Part shown: positions 7,001 to 15,643 of the stretch, piece by piece
How the letters are laid out: each line of letters opens with the position of its first letter
Numbering within the stretch: position 1 is the first letter of the stretch
DNA from: Bacillota bacterium
GTDB lineage: Bacteria; Bacillota; Clostridia; Lachnospirales; Lachnospiraceae
Direction of reading: 5' to 3'
NCBI GenBank assembly: GCA_023428655.1
Contig: JAEYXC010000471.1
Coordinates: 1 to 27,978 of the forward strand
Length of the DNA stretch: 27,978 bases
Position numbers and translations under genes: made by a program
Notes under the pieces: model-generated
Seen by the model: only the letters and a program-made list of their open reading frames with translations
Told to the model about the DNA's origin: nothing
Databases searched by the model: none

Positions 7001-9088
7001 ATGTCTTCAATATATGAAAGTGCTGAGATGATTGGGGCATTTCTTGATGAAGTAGAAGAACAACTGCAGCTTCTTGACGAAAGTATACTGGAACTTGAGC
7101 AAAGTGGGGAAACAACAGAGGTAATCCAGAAAATCTTTCGGGTAGCACATACATTAAAGGGTTCTTCTTCAACAATGGGATTTAAAAAAATGAAGGATTT
7201 AACCCATGAAATGGAGAATGTTTTAGATAAGATCAGAAACAATCAACTAAAGGCAACAAGATCAGTGGTTAATATCCTTTTCCAATGTGCAGATTATCTT
7301 CGGCTATTGAAAAATGATTATGCAAGTAACAAAACAGAGATCAAAACTGAAATTAATACAATTCTGTTAGCTCTAAAGCAAGTTCTTTCAAAGGAAGGAC
7401 AGGAAACAGAGCCCCTACGTAAAGAAGATAATGATGAGGCAGAGCATACAGGGATGCAATCCATTTTTTCTCCGGATCAGGAAAAGGTCATGCGAATGGA
7501 GGAAGCATGCAAAAATGGAAAGCACAATTTGGTGTGTACCGTAAGAATATTGGAAAGTAGTCCAATGAAATCCACCAGGGCATGTCTCATTTTAAATTAC
7601 TTTAATGAATTAGGTACAGTGGTTGACACATACCCAAATGTGTTGGAATTAACCGATGAAAATGATGTTAATGAAATCTCATATCTAGTGATTAGCGAAG
7701 TGGATTCGAACACTCTACGGACGAAGGCACTTGTTGAAATAATGGATATTGAGAGTATAATAATCAATCCTTTTCTATTCTCTAGCAAAGAAGTATCTTT
7801 AACTCTGAAAGAACAACAATCAAGTTCTAATTCTCTCACGATTAATATTCCAAAGGTATCAGAAGCAGATAAGAAGGTTGCTCAGACGGTCCGAGTAGAT
7901 GTAGAGCGTTTAGAAAAAATGATGAACCTGGTCGGTGAGCTGGTAATTGAGCAAACCAGAATCGCTCAGGTGGGCAATGCACTACATAATCGCTATGCGT
8001 CAGATAACGCAGTGGAGGACCTTATGAGTATATCAAATCATGTTTCCAGGGTGATTGGGGAGTTGCAGGAGGGAGTAATGAAAACCCGAATGCTGCCAAT
8101 CCAACAATTATTTAACCGCTTTCCTAGGATGGTACGAGATTTATCCCAAACTCTGGATAAGGAGATTGAGCTGGTGCTTTCCGGAGGGGAAACCGAGATG
8201 GATCGTACAATAATTGAAGAAATTAATGACCCACTCATACATATCATCAGAAATTCTGTTGACCATGGGATCGAAACGATGGAGGAGAGAATAAGAAATG
8301 GAAAGCCCTCCAAAGGAACGATCAAGATGACGGCCTACCATCAAGAAAATCATGTCATTATGACCATCGAGGATGACGGTGCAGGGATTGATCGAATGAA
8401 ATTGAAGGCATCTGCAGTAAGAAAGAGACTGATTACACAGCAGGAAGCGGATAATCTGTCTGATCAGCAAGCTTTGAATCTGATTTTTGAAACCGGATTT
8501 TCAACTGCGAGTGTCGTTAGTGACGTATCAGGGCGTGGGGTTGGAATGGACATAGTTCGCAGCCACATAGATAAACTGAATGGAATTATTGAGGTTGATA
8601 CAAAAATCGGACAAGGTACTAAGTTCATTATCAAGCTGCCACTGACACTCGCCATACTCACCGGTCTTCTTGTTAAGATCAATAGGGACACTTTTGCTCT
8701 TCCTATGAGTAATGTAATCGAGATTGTACGAAAACCGAGTGAGGAAATTGAAGCGGTTAAAGGGCAAACAGTTGCTGTGATCCGAGAAAGAGTACTTCCG
8801 TTAATCTGGATCCATGATTATTTTGGAATTCCGCGAAATAATCAAGGTAAGAATGTATTTATTGTAGTGTTGGGCGTGGCTGAAAAGCGCATTGGTCTAG
8901 TAGTGGATGAATTAATCGGAAATCAAGAAATAGTAGTAAAACCCCTTGGAGCATACATTGGAAAGGTTGAGGGCTTTTCGGGAGCGACGATTCTTGGAGA
9001 TGGTAGCGTGGCCTGCATATTGGATATCGGTGGTATAGCCAAAATGGTCAGTAGTCGTAAGGTTTCCGAAATTTCAGATCACGAGTAA
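7001..9088 (+). CDS. cheA: CheA chemotaxis histidine kinase
   Basis: A 695-residue CheA with normal architecture. Hpt domain (about 5-110) with phosphorylated His50 in VAHTLKGSSSTMGF; a CheY/CheB-docking P2-like domain (about 165-255); a dimerisation helix pair (about 295-350, LEKMMNLVGELVIEQTR); an ATPase domain with N box NSVDHGIE (about 417), DDGAGID (about 457) and GRGVGMD (about 510); and a C-terminal CheW-like domain from about 540. It phosphorylates CheY and CheB under receptor control. GGAGG lies 6 nt upstream, and the gap to cheW is 11 bp, suggesting translational coupling. No domain is missing, so the kinase should be active. Confidence 0.95.
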   Translation: MSSIYESAEMIGAFLDEVEEQLQLLDESILELEQSGETTEVIQKIFRVAHTLKGSSSTMGFKKMKDLTHEMENVLDKIRNNQLKATRSVVNILFQCADYLRLLKNDYASNKTEIKTEINTILLALKQVLSKEGQETEPLRKEDNDEAEHTGMQSIFSPDQEKVMRMEEACKNGKHNLVCTVRILESSPMKSTRACLILNYFNELGTVVDTYPNVLELTDENDVNEISYLVISEVDSNTLRTKALVEIMDIESIIINPFLFSSKEVSLTLKEQQSSSNSLTINIPKVSEADKKVAQTVRVDVERLEKMMNLVGELVIEQTRIAQVGNALHNRYASDNAVEDLMSISNHVSRVIGELQEGVMKTRMLPIQQLFNRFPRMVRDLSQTLDKEIELVLSGGETEMDRTIIEEINDPLIHIIRNSVDHGIETMEERIRNGKPSKGTIKMTAYHQENHVIMTIEDDGAGIDRMKLKASAVRKRLITQQEADNLSDQQALNLIFETGFSTASVVSDVSGRGVGMDIVRSHIDKLNGIIEVDTKIGQGTKFIIKLPLTLAILTGLLVKINRDTFALPMSNVIEIVRKPSEEIEAVKGQTVAVIRERVLPLIWIHDYFGIPRNNQGKNVFIVVLGVAEKRIGLVVDELIGNQEIVVKPLGAYIGKVEGFSGATILGDGSVACILDIGGIAKMVSSRKVSEISDHE

Positions 9089-9138
9089 TCAAATTTAAAT
9101 TGTTAAAATAAATAAGCATAATGCTGGAGGATTTTAAG

Positions 9139-12100
9139 ATGGGATTAAAAAGGAATATGGCATTTAAATTAATGGAAAGCGCAGGGCTTTCCACTAAAAT
9201 TGCCAGTGCGGTCAATTCAACGAAACAACTGAACCATAAAATCGATGATTTGACAATGATTACAGATGAGGTAGCAAAGGGGACGTTGGAACAGTCCTCA
9301 GCAATTAACTCAACTAATTCAATGACAGGGGAGCTTTCGAAATCGATTAACGGAGTAGTAAAAAATGCGGAAAAATTGATGATGTTAACCGTGGAAAATA
9401 AAAGCTCCTTAGAAGAGATGGCAGATAATATTAAGCAAGTCGCAGGTAATTCTGCATCAACAGCAGCTTCTGTAGAGGAAATATCAAGTTCCATCGAGCA
9501 GATGGGTAAATCCATCCGCGGAGTGGCAGGCAATGCAGACAGTATGACAGAATCAGCTAAAGAAACAACAGCAGCGGTTCACGAAATGGTTATCTCCATC
9601 CAACAGGTAGCAGGTAATTCAGAGTCTACAGCCAGTTCAGTAGAACAGATATCCGTATCTGTGGAAGAAATGGCAAAGTCAGTAAAAGGTGTTGCGGGGA
9701 ACGCAGAAAGCCTAAAGTCTTCTACTGACGAAGCCACGACTGCTGTTCAAGAGGTATTTGCATCAATTCAGCAAGTCGCCGGTAATTCGGAATCCACCGC
9801 TGCAAGTGTTGAGCAAATCTCCTCTTCCATCGAGCAGATGGGTAATTCCATCAAAGGGGTTGCAGGTAATGCTACAAGCATGGAGAGTTCCGCGAAAGAG
9901 ACAACAACTACAATTTTGAATTTAGTGACCTCCATCCAGCAGGTGGCGGGAAATGCAGAATCCACTGCCAAAAGTGTGGAAGAAATATCAACCAATATGG
10001 AGCAAATGAGTATTTCGATTAAAGGTGTCTCCGGTAATGCGGAAAGCTTAAAGGCTTCAGCAGATGAATCATCCGCCGCTATTCAGGAGATGGCTGCCTC
10101 TATTCAGCAGGTAGCAGGAAATTCGGAATCAACCGCCGGTAGTGTAGAGCAAATCTCCTCTTCCATCGAGCAAATGGGGAAATCCATAAAAGGAGTTGCA
10201 AGCAATGGGGAAAGCTTAACTGGATCAGCAGAGGAAGCAGCGGCGGCGGTACAGGAAATCGTAGCTTCCATACAGCAGGTGGCAGGAAATTCCGAAGCTA
10301 CATCGAGTAGTGTTGAACAGGTATCCTCTTCCATCGAGCAGATGGGAAAATCGATCAAAGGGGTTGCAGTTAATGCGGATAGCTGTGCCTTTTCAGCGGA
10401 AGAAACTGCTGCTGCAGTGCAGGAGCTTGTGGCATCTGTTTCACAGGTGGCAGGCAATACGGAATCGACAGCCAGTTCCGTGGAACAGATTTCTGCATCC
10501 ATTGAACAGATGGGTAGATCAATCCAAGGAGTAGCTACCAACGCGGAGGAACTGAGGGGTAGTGCGGAGGAAACCTCTGAGGCGGTACAGGAGATTGTTG
10601 TCTCAATTCAACAGGTAGCAGGTAACTCGGAATCGACAGCCAGCTCCGTGGAACAGATTTCTTCTTCCATCGAACAGATGAGTAAATCCATCAAGGGAGT
10701 TGCTGGAAATGCAGAAAGTTTGCAGGCCTCAGCAGAAGAGAGCTCAGTAGCTATTCAGGAAATGGTAGCTTCTATAATACAGGTTGCAGGAAATAGCGAA
10801 AGCACAGCCAGCTCCGTGGAACAAATTTCATCCTCCATTGAACAGATGGGGATGTCGATCAAAGGAGTGTACAGCAATACCGAGAGTCTGAAGGGTTCAT
10901 CCGATGAAGCATCGGCTGCGGTGCAGGAGATTGTAGTATCCATACAGCAGGTGGCTGGTAATTCTGAAAGTACGGCCAGTAGCGTAGAACAAATTTCTGC
11001 TTCCATCGAAGAGATGGGTAAATCGATACAAGGGGTAGCCGGTAATGCGGAGCAGCTTCAAATAGCCTCTATGGAAACCTATAAAACAGTGGAGGAGATG
11101 GCAGTATCCATCAATCAGGTGGCTCAAAATGCTCAAAATGTAAACCGTTTAAGCGAAAAGGTTCAGCTGGATGCAAAGGATGGCCAGAAGTCTGTTGCTG
11201 ATACACTGGTTGCTATTAAAGAAATATCGGAAGTCATCCACCGGGCAGAAAACGTAATAACCAATCTGGGCAAAAGCTCGGATAAGATTGGAAGTATCAT
11301 TGAGGTGATTGATGATATTGCGGAGCAGACGAATCTTCTAGCCTTAAATGCTGCAATTGAAGCTGCAAGGGCCGGAGAACATGGAAAGGGATTCGCTGTA
11401 GTTGCGGACGAGGTGAGGAAGCTCGCAGAAAGAACTGCAACGGCTACAAAGGAAATATCTACTCTAATTAAAGGAATCCAAGGAGAGACGACCCAAGCTA
11501 TCAAAGCAATTGAGGTTGGTACTGAGAAGGTCGAGCATGGTAACAGACTGAGTGATGAAGTAGGGAAATCGATCGATAAAATTGTGGTAGGAATTGAGAG
11601 TGTGACTACTGAAATCCGTCAGATTACAACCGCAACGGAAGAGCAAGCTAAGGGAAGTACTAAAATTATCGATTCTATGAAGGAAGTAACAAGCCAAGCC
11701 TCTATGGTAACGCAAGCAACAAAGGAGCAGGCTGTCAGCGCTGAGGATGTAATAAAAGGGATAGGTAATTCCCGTGAACAAGTAAGACAAATCACTGTGG
11801 CAGTTAGAGAACAAGCCAATCAGGGTAAAAATATTGTTGACGCCGTTGAGAACGTTAATAATCAAGTGAACCAGGTAGCCCAAGCAGTAAATGAACAGGT
11901 AAAGGGTGTTGAGGAAGTAATAAAAGGAGTCGGAAACGCAAGGGAACAGGTAAGGCAAATTACGATAGCAGTGAAGGAACAAGCCAATCAAGGACAGAAT
12001 ATTGTGTCTTCCGTTGACAATGTAGTAAAGCAGACCTCGGAAGTATCTCAGGCTATGAAGGAGCAGGCAGCCGGTGTAGAGGAAGTGATGAAGGGAATTG

Positions 12101-13569
12101 TAAATGCCAGAGAGCAGGTTCGCCAGATCACAGTAGCGATGAAAGAGCAGTCAAAGCAAGGCCAGAATATCGTCTCAGCAGTAGAAAATGTTACAAAGCA
12201 GGCAGAAGAGGTATCAAAAACCACGAAGGAACAAGCAATCGGAGTCCAGGATATTATAAAAGGAATTGAAAACGCAAGAGAACAGGTACGTCAGATTAAT
12301 GTTGCAGTGAAGGAGCAGGCAAATCAGGTTAAAAATATATCCAATGCCAGTGATAATGTGACAAGCCAGGTAAAAGAAATAACTCAGGTTACAAAGGAAC
12401 AGACCAATGGTATAGAAGAAATAATTAGCGGTATTGTAACCGCACGCGAGCAGGTAAGGCAGATTGCAGTTGCTGTAAAGGAGCAGGCGAACCAGGGTCA
12501 GAATATTATTCAATCCGTAGAGAATGTAACAAAGCAGGCAGCTGAAGTGACATTTGCCGTGAAGGAACAGGCATCCGGTGTGGATGAAGTAATATTGGGG
12601 GTAGCGAATGCCAGAGAGCAAGTAAGACAGATTACTATTGCCGTGAAGGAGCAGGCAAAACAAGGAGAAAGTATTGTCTCATCCGTAGAAAATGTAACAC
12701 AACAAGCAGCACAGGTTACTATTGCCGTATTAGAACAGGCGAAGGGTATAGAGGAAGTGGTAAAAGGGATTGGTAATGCCAGAGAGCAGATGCTTCAGAT
12801 CAACACTGCGGTCAAGGAACAGGCAAAGCAGGGTGAGAATATCGTAAGTTCGATAGAAAACGTGACTCAACAGACGGAGCAGGTTGCGAGTGCGGTGAAG
12901 GAACAAGCCACAGGAATGAATGAAATTATTAATGGCATCGGTAATGCAAGAGAGCAGGTAAGACAGATCTCTGTGGCAGTGAAGGAACAGGCGATACAGG
13001 GTGTGGATATCGTGAAATCCTTACAGAATGTCACGGCTCAGACAGCTCTGGTTGCATCGGCAATGAAGGAGCAAGCAACCGGTATCGATGATGTTGTCAA
13101 AGGGTTGGATAATGCACGGGAACAGGTGCAGCAGATAACCGTAGCGGTGAAAGAGCAAGCGAAGCAGGGTAAGAGTATTGTCGAGGCGGTTACAAATGTG
13201 ACAAATCAAGCCGAGGATGTTACTAAGGCAATGAAGGAGCAGGCTGTTGGCGTTGAAGAAGTTATGAATGGAGTGACGAATGCACGAGAGCAGGTGAAGC
13301 AAGTAACCTCTGCCATGCTGGAGCAAACAAAGGGCACGGATGTGATACTAAAAACGGTAGAAGCAGTGACGGAGCAAGCGAATGAGGTCACCAATGCTAC
13401 GAAGATTCAAGCAGCTGAAGTTGAGCAGCTTGTCACTTACATATCTCAAATCAACCGGGTTGTTGATCTTAATATTAAGGAGGTAGAGAAAACAACCATA
13501 GTGACCAAGGAGCTGTCGGGATATTCCAAAGAAATAAGTGAAGCGTTAGAGGTTGTAGCAGTAAAATAA
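9139..13569 (+). CDS. Giant soluble chemoreceptor (MCP signalling hairpin with 56-residue repeats on both arms)
   Basis: A 1476-residue cytoplasmic receptor. The start at 9139 is preferred because GGAGG (9126-9130) lies 8 nt upstream; an in-frame ATG at 9121 would add 6 residues but has the GGAGG inside it. The tip is canonical: AEQTNLLALNAAIEAARAGE (728-747), GKGFAVVADEVRKLAERT, with the apex Glu near 747. There is no transmembrane segment, HAMP, PAS, Cache or other sensor: about 44 residues precede the repeats and about 35 follow them. N-arm motif VAGNSESTASSVEQISSSIE recurs at residues 101, 157, 213 and so on to 605 (degenerate at 45 and 661). C-arm motif NAREQVRQITVAVKEQA has its Arg at 879, 935 and so on to 1383 (degenerate at 823). 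The period is exactly 56 residues throughout. N-arm units contain CheR-type methylation consensus pairs. It should bind CheA and CheW at its tip and be a substrate of the adjacent CheR and CheB. A purely structural scaffold is the main alternative. Confidence 0.93.
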   Translation: MGLKRNMAFKLMESAGLSTKIASAVNSTKQLNHKIDDLTMITDEVAKGTLEQSSAINSTNSMTGELSKSINGVVKNAEKLMMLTVENKSSLEEMADNIKQVAGNSASTAASVEEISSSIEQMGKSIRGVAGNADSMTESAKETTAAVHEMVISIQQVAGNSESTASSVEQISVSVEEMAKSVKGVAGNAESLKSSTDEATTAVQEVFASIQQVAGNSESTAASVEQISSSIEQMGNSIKGVAGNATSMESSAKETTTTILNLVTSIQQVAGNAESTAKSVEEISTNMEQMSISIKGVSGNAESLKASADESSAAIQEMAASIQQVAGNSESTAGSVEQISSSIEQMGKSIKGVASNGESLTGSAEEAAAAVQEIVASIQQVAGNSEATSSSVEQVSSSIEQMGKSIKGVAVNADSCAFSAEETAAAVQELVASVSQVAGNTESTASSVEQISASIEQMGRSIQGVATNAEELRGSAEETSEAVQEIVVSIQQVAGNSESTASSVEQISSSIEQMSKSIKGVAGNAESLQASAEESSVAIQEMVASIIQVAGNSESTASSVEQISSSIEQMGMSIKGVYSNTESLKGSSDEASAAVQEIVVSIQQVAGNSESTASSVEQISASIEEMGKSIQGVAGNAEQLQIASMETYKTVEEMAVSINQVAQNAQNVNRLSEKVQLDAKDGQKSVADTLVAIKEISEVIHRAENVITNLGKSSDKIGSIIEVIDDIAEQTNLLALNAAIEAARAGEHGKGFAVVADEVRKLAERTATATKEISTLIKGIQGETTQAIKAIEVGTEKVEHGNRLSDEVGKSIDKIVVGIESVTTEIRQITTATEEQAKGSTKIIDSMKEVTSQASMVTQATKEQAVSAEDVIKGIGNSREQVRQITVAVREQANQGKNIVDAVENVNNQVNQVAQAVNEQVKGVEEVIKGVGNAREQVRQITIAVKEQANQGQNIVSSVDNVVKQTSEVSQAMKEQAAGVEEVMKGIVNAREQVRQITVAMKEQSKQGQNIVSAVENVTKQAEEVSKTTKEQAIGVQDIIKGIENAREQVRQINVAVKEQANQVKNISNASDNVTSQVKEITQVTKEQTNGIEEIISGIVTAREQVRQIAVAVKEQANQGQNIIQSVENVTKQAAEVTFAVKEQASGVDEVILGVANAREQVRQITIAVKEQAKQGESIVSSVENVTQQAAQVTIAVLEQAKGIEEVVKGIGNAREQMLQINTAVKEQAKQGENIVSSIENVTQQTEQVASAVKEQATGMNEIINGIGNAREQVRQISVAVKEQAIQGVDIVKSLQNVTAQTALVASAMKEQATGIDDVVKGLDNAREQVQQITVAVKEQAKQGKSIVEAVTNVTNQAEDVTKAMKEQAVGVEEVMNGVTNAREQVKQVTSAMLEQTKGTDVILKTVEAVTEQANEVTNATKIQAAEVEQLVTYISQINRVVDLNIKEVEKTTIVTKELSGYSKEISEALEVVAVK
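9439..11118 (+). repeat. Ten in-register 168-bp coding repeats, N-terminal arm of the giant receptor
   Basis: Units begin at 9439, 9607, 9775, 9943, 10111, 10279, 10447, 10615, 10783 and 10951, with no insertions or deletions. Each encodes 56 residues, two 28-residue halves: VAGNSEST..VEQISSSIEQMGKSIKG, then VAGNAESL..EESSAAIQEMVASIQQ. A weaker unit lies at 9271-9438, and the register continues at 11119 (VAQNAQNV) before the tip region. Copies are similar in protein but differ at many third codon positions. Confidence 0.95.
11773..13452 (+). repeat. Ten in-register 168-bp coding repeats, C-terminal arm of the giant receptor
   Basis: Units begin at 11773, 11941, 12109, 12277, 12445, 12613, 12781, 12949, 13117 and 13285, each starting at the Arg of REQVRQI and each encoding 56 residues. 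A degenerate unit in the same register starts at 11605 (TTEIRQITTATEEQAKG). The halves are 28 residues apart and each carries an EQA/EQT element followed by Gly, resembling the normal C-helix adaptation region of MCPs. The sequence differs from that of the N-arm repeat but the period is the same. Confidence 0.95.
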
Positions 13570-13580
13570 TCGAATAATTA

Positions 13581-13612
13581 TCACACTGGAGAAACCTCGA
13601 ACTCCAGTGTGA
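13581..13612 (+). terminator. Perfect 11-bp hairpin between the giant receptor and cheR (partial terminator or processing site)
   Basis: TCACACTGGAG (13581-13591) pairs fully with CTCCAGTGTGA (13602-13612) around a 10-nt loop, 12 nt after the receptor stop. The following sequence (CAATTGTTCAT) has only a weak T run. Full termination seems unlikely because cheR and cheB continue the operon; lowered read-through or protection of the upstream mRNA end is an inference. Confidence 0.6.
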
Positions 13613-13696
13613 CAATTGTTCATAAGGATAGTATGGTTCATTCGTTTGATACATTAAGTATGCTTATGACAGGAACCGTTATGGTGGAGGTTATTA

Positions 13697-14536
13697 TTGG
13701 ATATGGAAGCATTCGGACTATATCAATTATCCGAATTGATTTATGAATATTGTGGGATCGATTATAGAAAAAATCCTACATCCTTAGAAACGAAGGTAAA
13801 AAAACGGATCGAAGAGTTAAACAGTACCTATTTGGAGTATATGGATTGTCTTCATAGGGAGGCTCGTGAATGGGATGTGCTGCTAGAATTAATCACAGTA
13901 AATGAAACTTTCTTTTTTAGAGAGGAAAACATGTTGGAGGAGTTTACGAAGGTAATACTTCCCTTATATCAAGATCGAACATCACAGAACCCTTTGAGAA
14001 TATGGTGCGCTGCCTGTTCCACCGGGGAAGAACCATATACACTGGGAATGCTAATTGAAGCATCCGGTCTTTTTTCTACCGATTCCGTAAAAATCGTAGC
14101 GACAGATATTAATAAAAAGGTATTAAAAAAAGCGATAAGCGGCCGCTATAATAAAAAATCCTTTTCATTTCGTAAAATGCCGGAAGGTACATTGAAAAAA
14201 TTTTTTATAGAGCTTGAGGAAGATTATTTGGTTAAGGATTCAATCCGTGAGATGGTGGATTTTCGTAATATGAATCTTTTGGATAAAAATATAACGGGAA
14301 AGATTGAAAAAGCAGATATTATCCTTTGCAGAAATGTTTTAATTTATTTTGATAGAAAGGCGATTCAAACGATAATAGACAGCTTTGATAGAATACTAAA
14401 ACCAAACGGAACACTCTTCTTAGGGCATTCTGAAACACTAACCAATTATCGACATAAATATTCTACCATTTATACGGACAAGATATTCTACTACAAGAAA
14501 GGAGATAGTCCTCTATGCAGCAGTACGGAGTATTAG
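13697..14536 (+). CDS. cheR: CheR chemoreceptor glutamate methyltransferase
   Basis: A 279-residue SAM-dependent methyltransferase that methylates receptor glutamates. A helical N-terminal domain (about 1-75) ends in TVNETFFFRE (67-76). The SAM pocket has RIWCAACSTGEEPYTLGM (101-118) and ATDINKKVLKKA; CRNVLIYFD and LFLGHSE lie further on. The start is TTG at 13697, 6 nt after GGTGGAGG; an ATG two codons later (13703) is 12 nt away and is the alternative. The 3' end overlaps cheB by 22 bp, so the two are probably translationally coupled. The nearest candidate substrate is the giant receptor upstream. Confidence 0.94.
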   Translation: MDMEAFGLYQLSELIYEYCGIDYRKNPTSLETKVKKRIEELNSTYLEYMDCLHREAREWDVLLELITVNETFFFREENMLEEFTKVILPLYQDRTSQNPLRIWCAACSTGEEPYTLGMLIEASGLFSTDSVKIVATDINKKVLKKAISGRYNKKSFSFRKMPEGTLKKFFIELEEDYLVKDSIREMVDFRNMNLLDKNITGKIEKADIILCRNVLIYFDRKAIQTIIDSFDRILKPNGTLFLGHSETLTNYRHKYSTIYTDKIFYYKKGDSPLCSSTEY

Positions 14537-15564
14537 TGGTGGATGATTCCTCCTTTATGAGAAGATGCATCAGTCTCATCATAGAAAAAGATCCACAATT
14601 TTTTATCATTGGGATTGCACGTAATGGTCAGGATGCAGTGGAGAAAGTCAAGCGTTTAAAGCCGGATATCGTAACACTGGATGTTGAAATGCCGGAAATG
14701 GACGGGATTGAAGCTCTTCGTCAAATCATGAAGGTGAATCCGGTACCGGTAGTAATGCTCAGTAATCATACGGAAGAAGGAGCAAAGACGACAATTAAAG
14801 CGCTGGAGCTGGGTGCCGTTGATTTTTTTCTAAAGACGGCATTAGTAGGAGAGGATACGGAGCCTAGAATTGAAGAGGCGTTTCTGCTTAGCTTAAAAAC
14901 AATTGTTCAAGGAGCTAAAGTACAAGCCTTTGAGGTTGCTCAGTCCACAGAACATATTCAGACGTTGAAGCAGGAGAATAAGGTTAATCCGCAATACGAT
15001 TTATTGGTGATTGGTTGCTCTACCGGAGGTCCATCCGCACTACAATCCTTACTTCCTAGATTTGCGTTAAATATTTCTGTACCGATCATTGTGATACAGC
15101 ATATGCCTCCGGGATTTACCGGTCCATTGGCAGAACGTTTTGATACAATTTGTAATCTCCATGTGAAGGAAGCACAAAATGGGGATATCCTAGAAAAAGG
15201 GAACATCTATATAGCACCGGCAGGTTTTCAGACCTATACAGAAAGGAAAAAAGACGGGACGGTGGTTATAAAGATAGAGGAGAGCTCGCCGATTGAAACA
15301 TTATACAAGCCATCCGTGAATGTAACACTCCTTTCCACAGCTCAGATTTATAAAGAGAGACTTATTACAGTAATCATGACGGGTATGGGTAATGACGGTT
15401 TGCTGGGGTGCAAAGAAGTAAAGCGGCTAAAGGGGAGGATTATCGTTGAAGCAGAAGAGTCGTGCATCGTTTATGGAATGCCAAAGGTAGTATATGAAGC
15501 TGGACTGGCTGATGTTCAGGTACCATTGCCTCAGATTTATCAGCAAGTAATGAGATTTGTGTAA
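14515..15564 (+). CDS. cheB: CheB receptor methylesterase/deamidase response regulator
   Basis: A 349-residue protein with an N-terminal receiver domain (Asp10-Asp11, phosphoacceptor Asp56 in LDVEMPEMDG), a linker (about 125-160) and a C-terminal methylesterase domain. The catalytic triad is visible: Ser169 in GCSTGGPSA, His196 in IQHMPPGFTGPLAERFD and Asp294 in TGMGNDG. It removes methyl groups from, or deamidates, receptor glutamates or glutamines when phosphorylated by CheA. The start lies inside the cheR 3' end, with GAAAGGAGA about 10 nt upstream. No cheD, cheC or cheX is found in the window, so CheB is the only visible demethylation enzyme. Confidence 0.95.
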   Translation: MQQYGVLVVDDSSFMRRCISLIIEKDPQFFIIGIARNGQDAVEKVKRLKPDIVTLDVEMPEMDGIEALRQIMKVNPVPVVMLSNHTEEGAKTTIKALELGAVDFFLKTALVGEDTEPRIEEAFLLSLKTIVQGAKVQAFEVAQSTEHIQTLKQENKVNPQYDLLVIGCSTGGPSALQSLLPRFALNISVPIIVIQHMPPGFTGPLAERFDTICNLHVKEAQNGDILEKGNIYIAPAGFQTYTERKKDGTVVIKIEESSPIETLYKPSVNVTLLSTAQIYKERLITVIMTGMGNDGLLGCKEVKRLKGRIIVEAEESCIVYGMPKVVYEAGLADVQVPLPQIYQQVMRFV

Positions 15565-15643
15565 TATCTTCGTGGACATAGTGCTAATTGACTTGGTATG
15601 ATCTTTCGACTGTGACATCTCATAAAATAATGTAGGTGAAATA

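Noticed and set aside
9121..9138. ATG at 9121 as the start of the giant receptor
   Set aside because: The only good ribosome binding site, GGAGG at 9126-9130, lies downstream of it and 8 nt before the ATG at 9139.
9048..13394. Many minus-strand ORFs opposite the giant receptor, some with their own repeated motifs (CSMEEEICSTLLAVDSEFPATC type)
   Set aside because: They mirror the coding repeats of the plus strand. Repetition and openness follow from the 168-bp period and codon composition; no starts or ribosome binding sites support them.
15583..15620. TTGACT near 15589 as part of a promoter for the HD-GYP gene
   Set aside because: No acceptable -10 hexamer lies 16-18 bp downstream.
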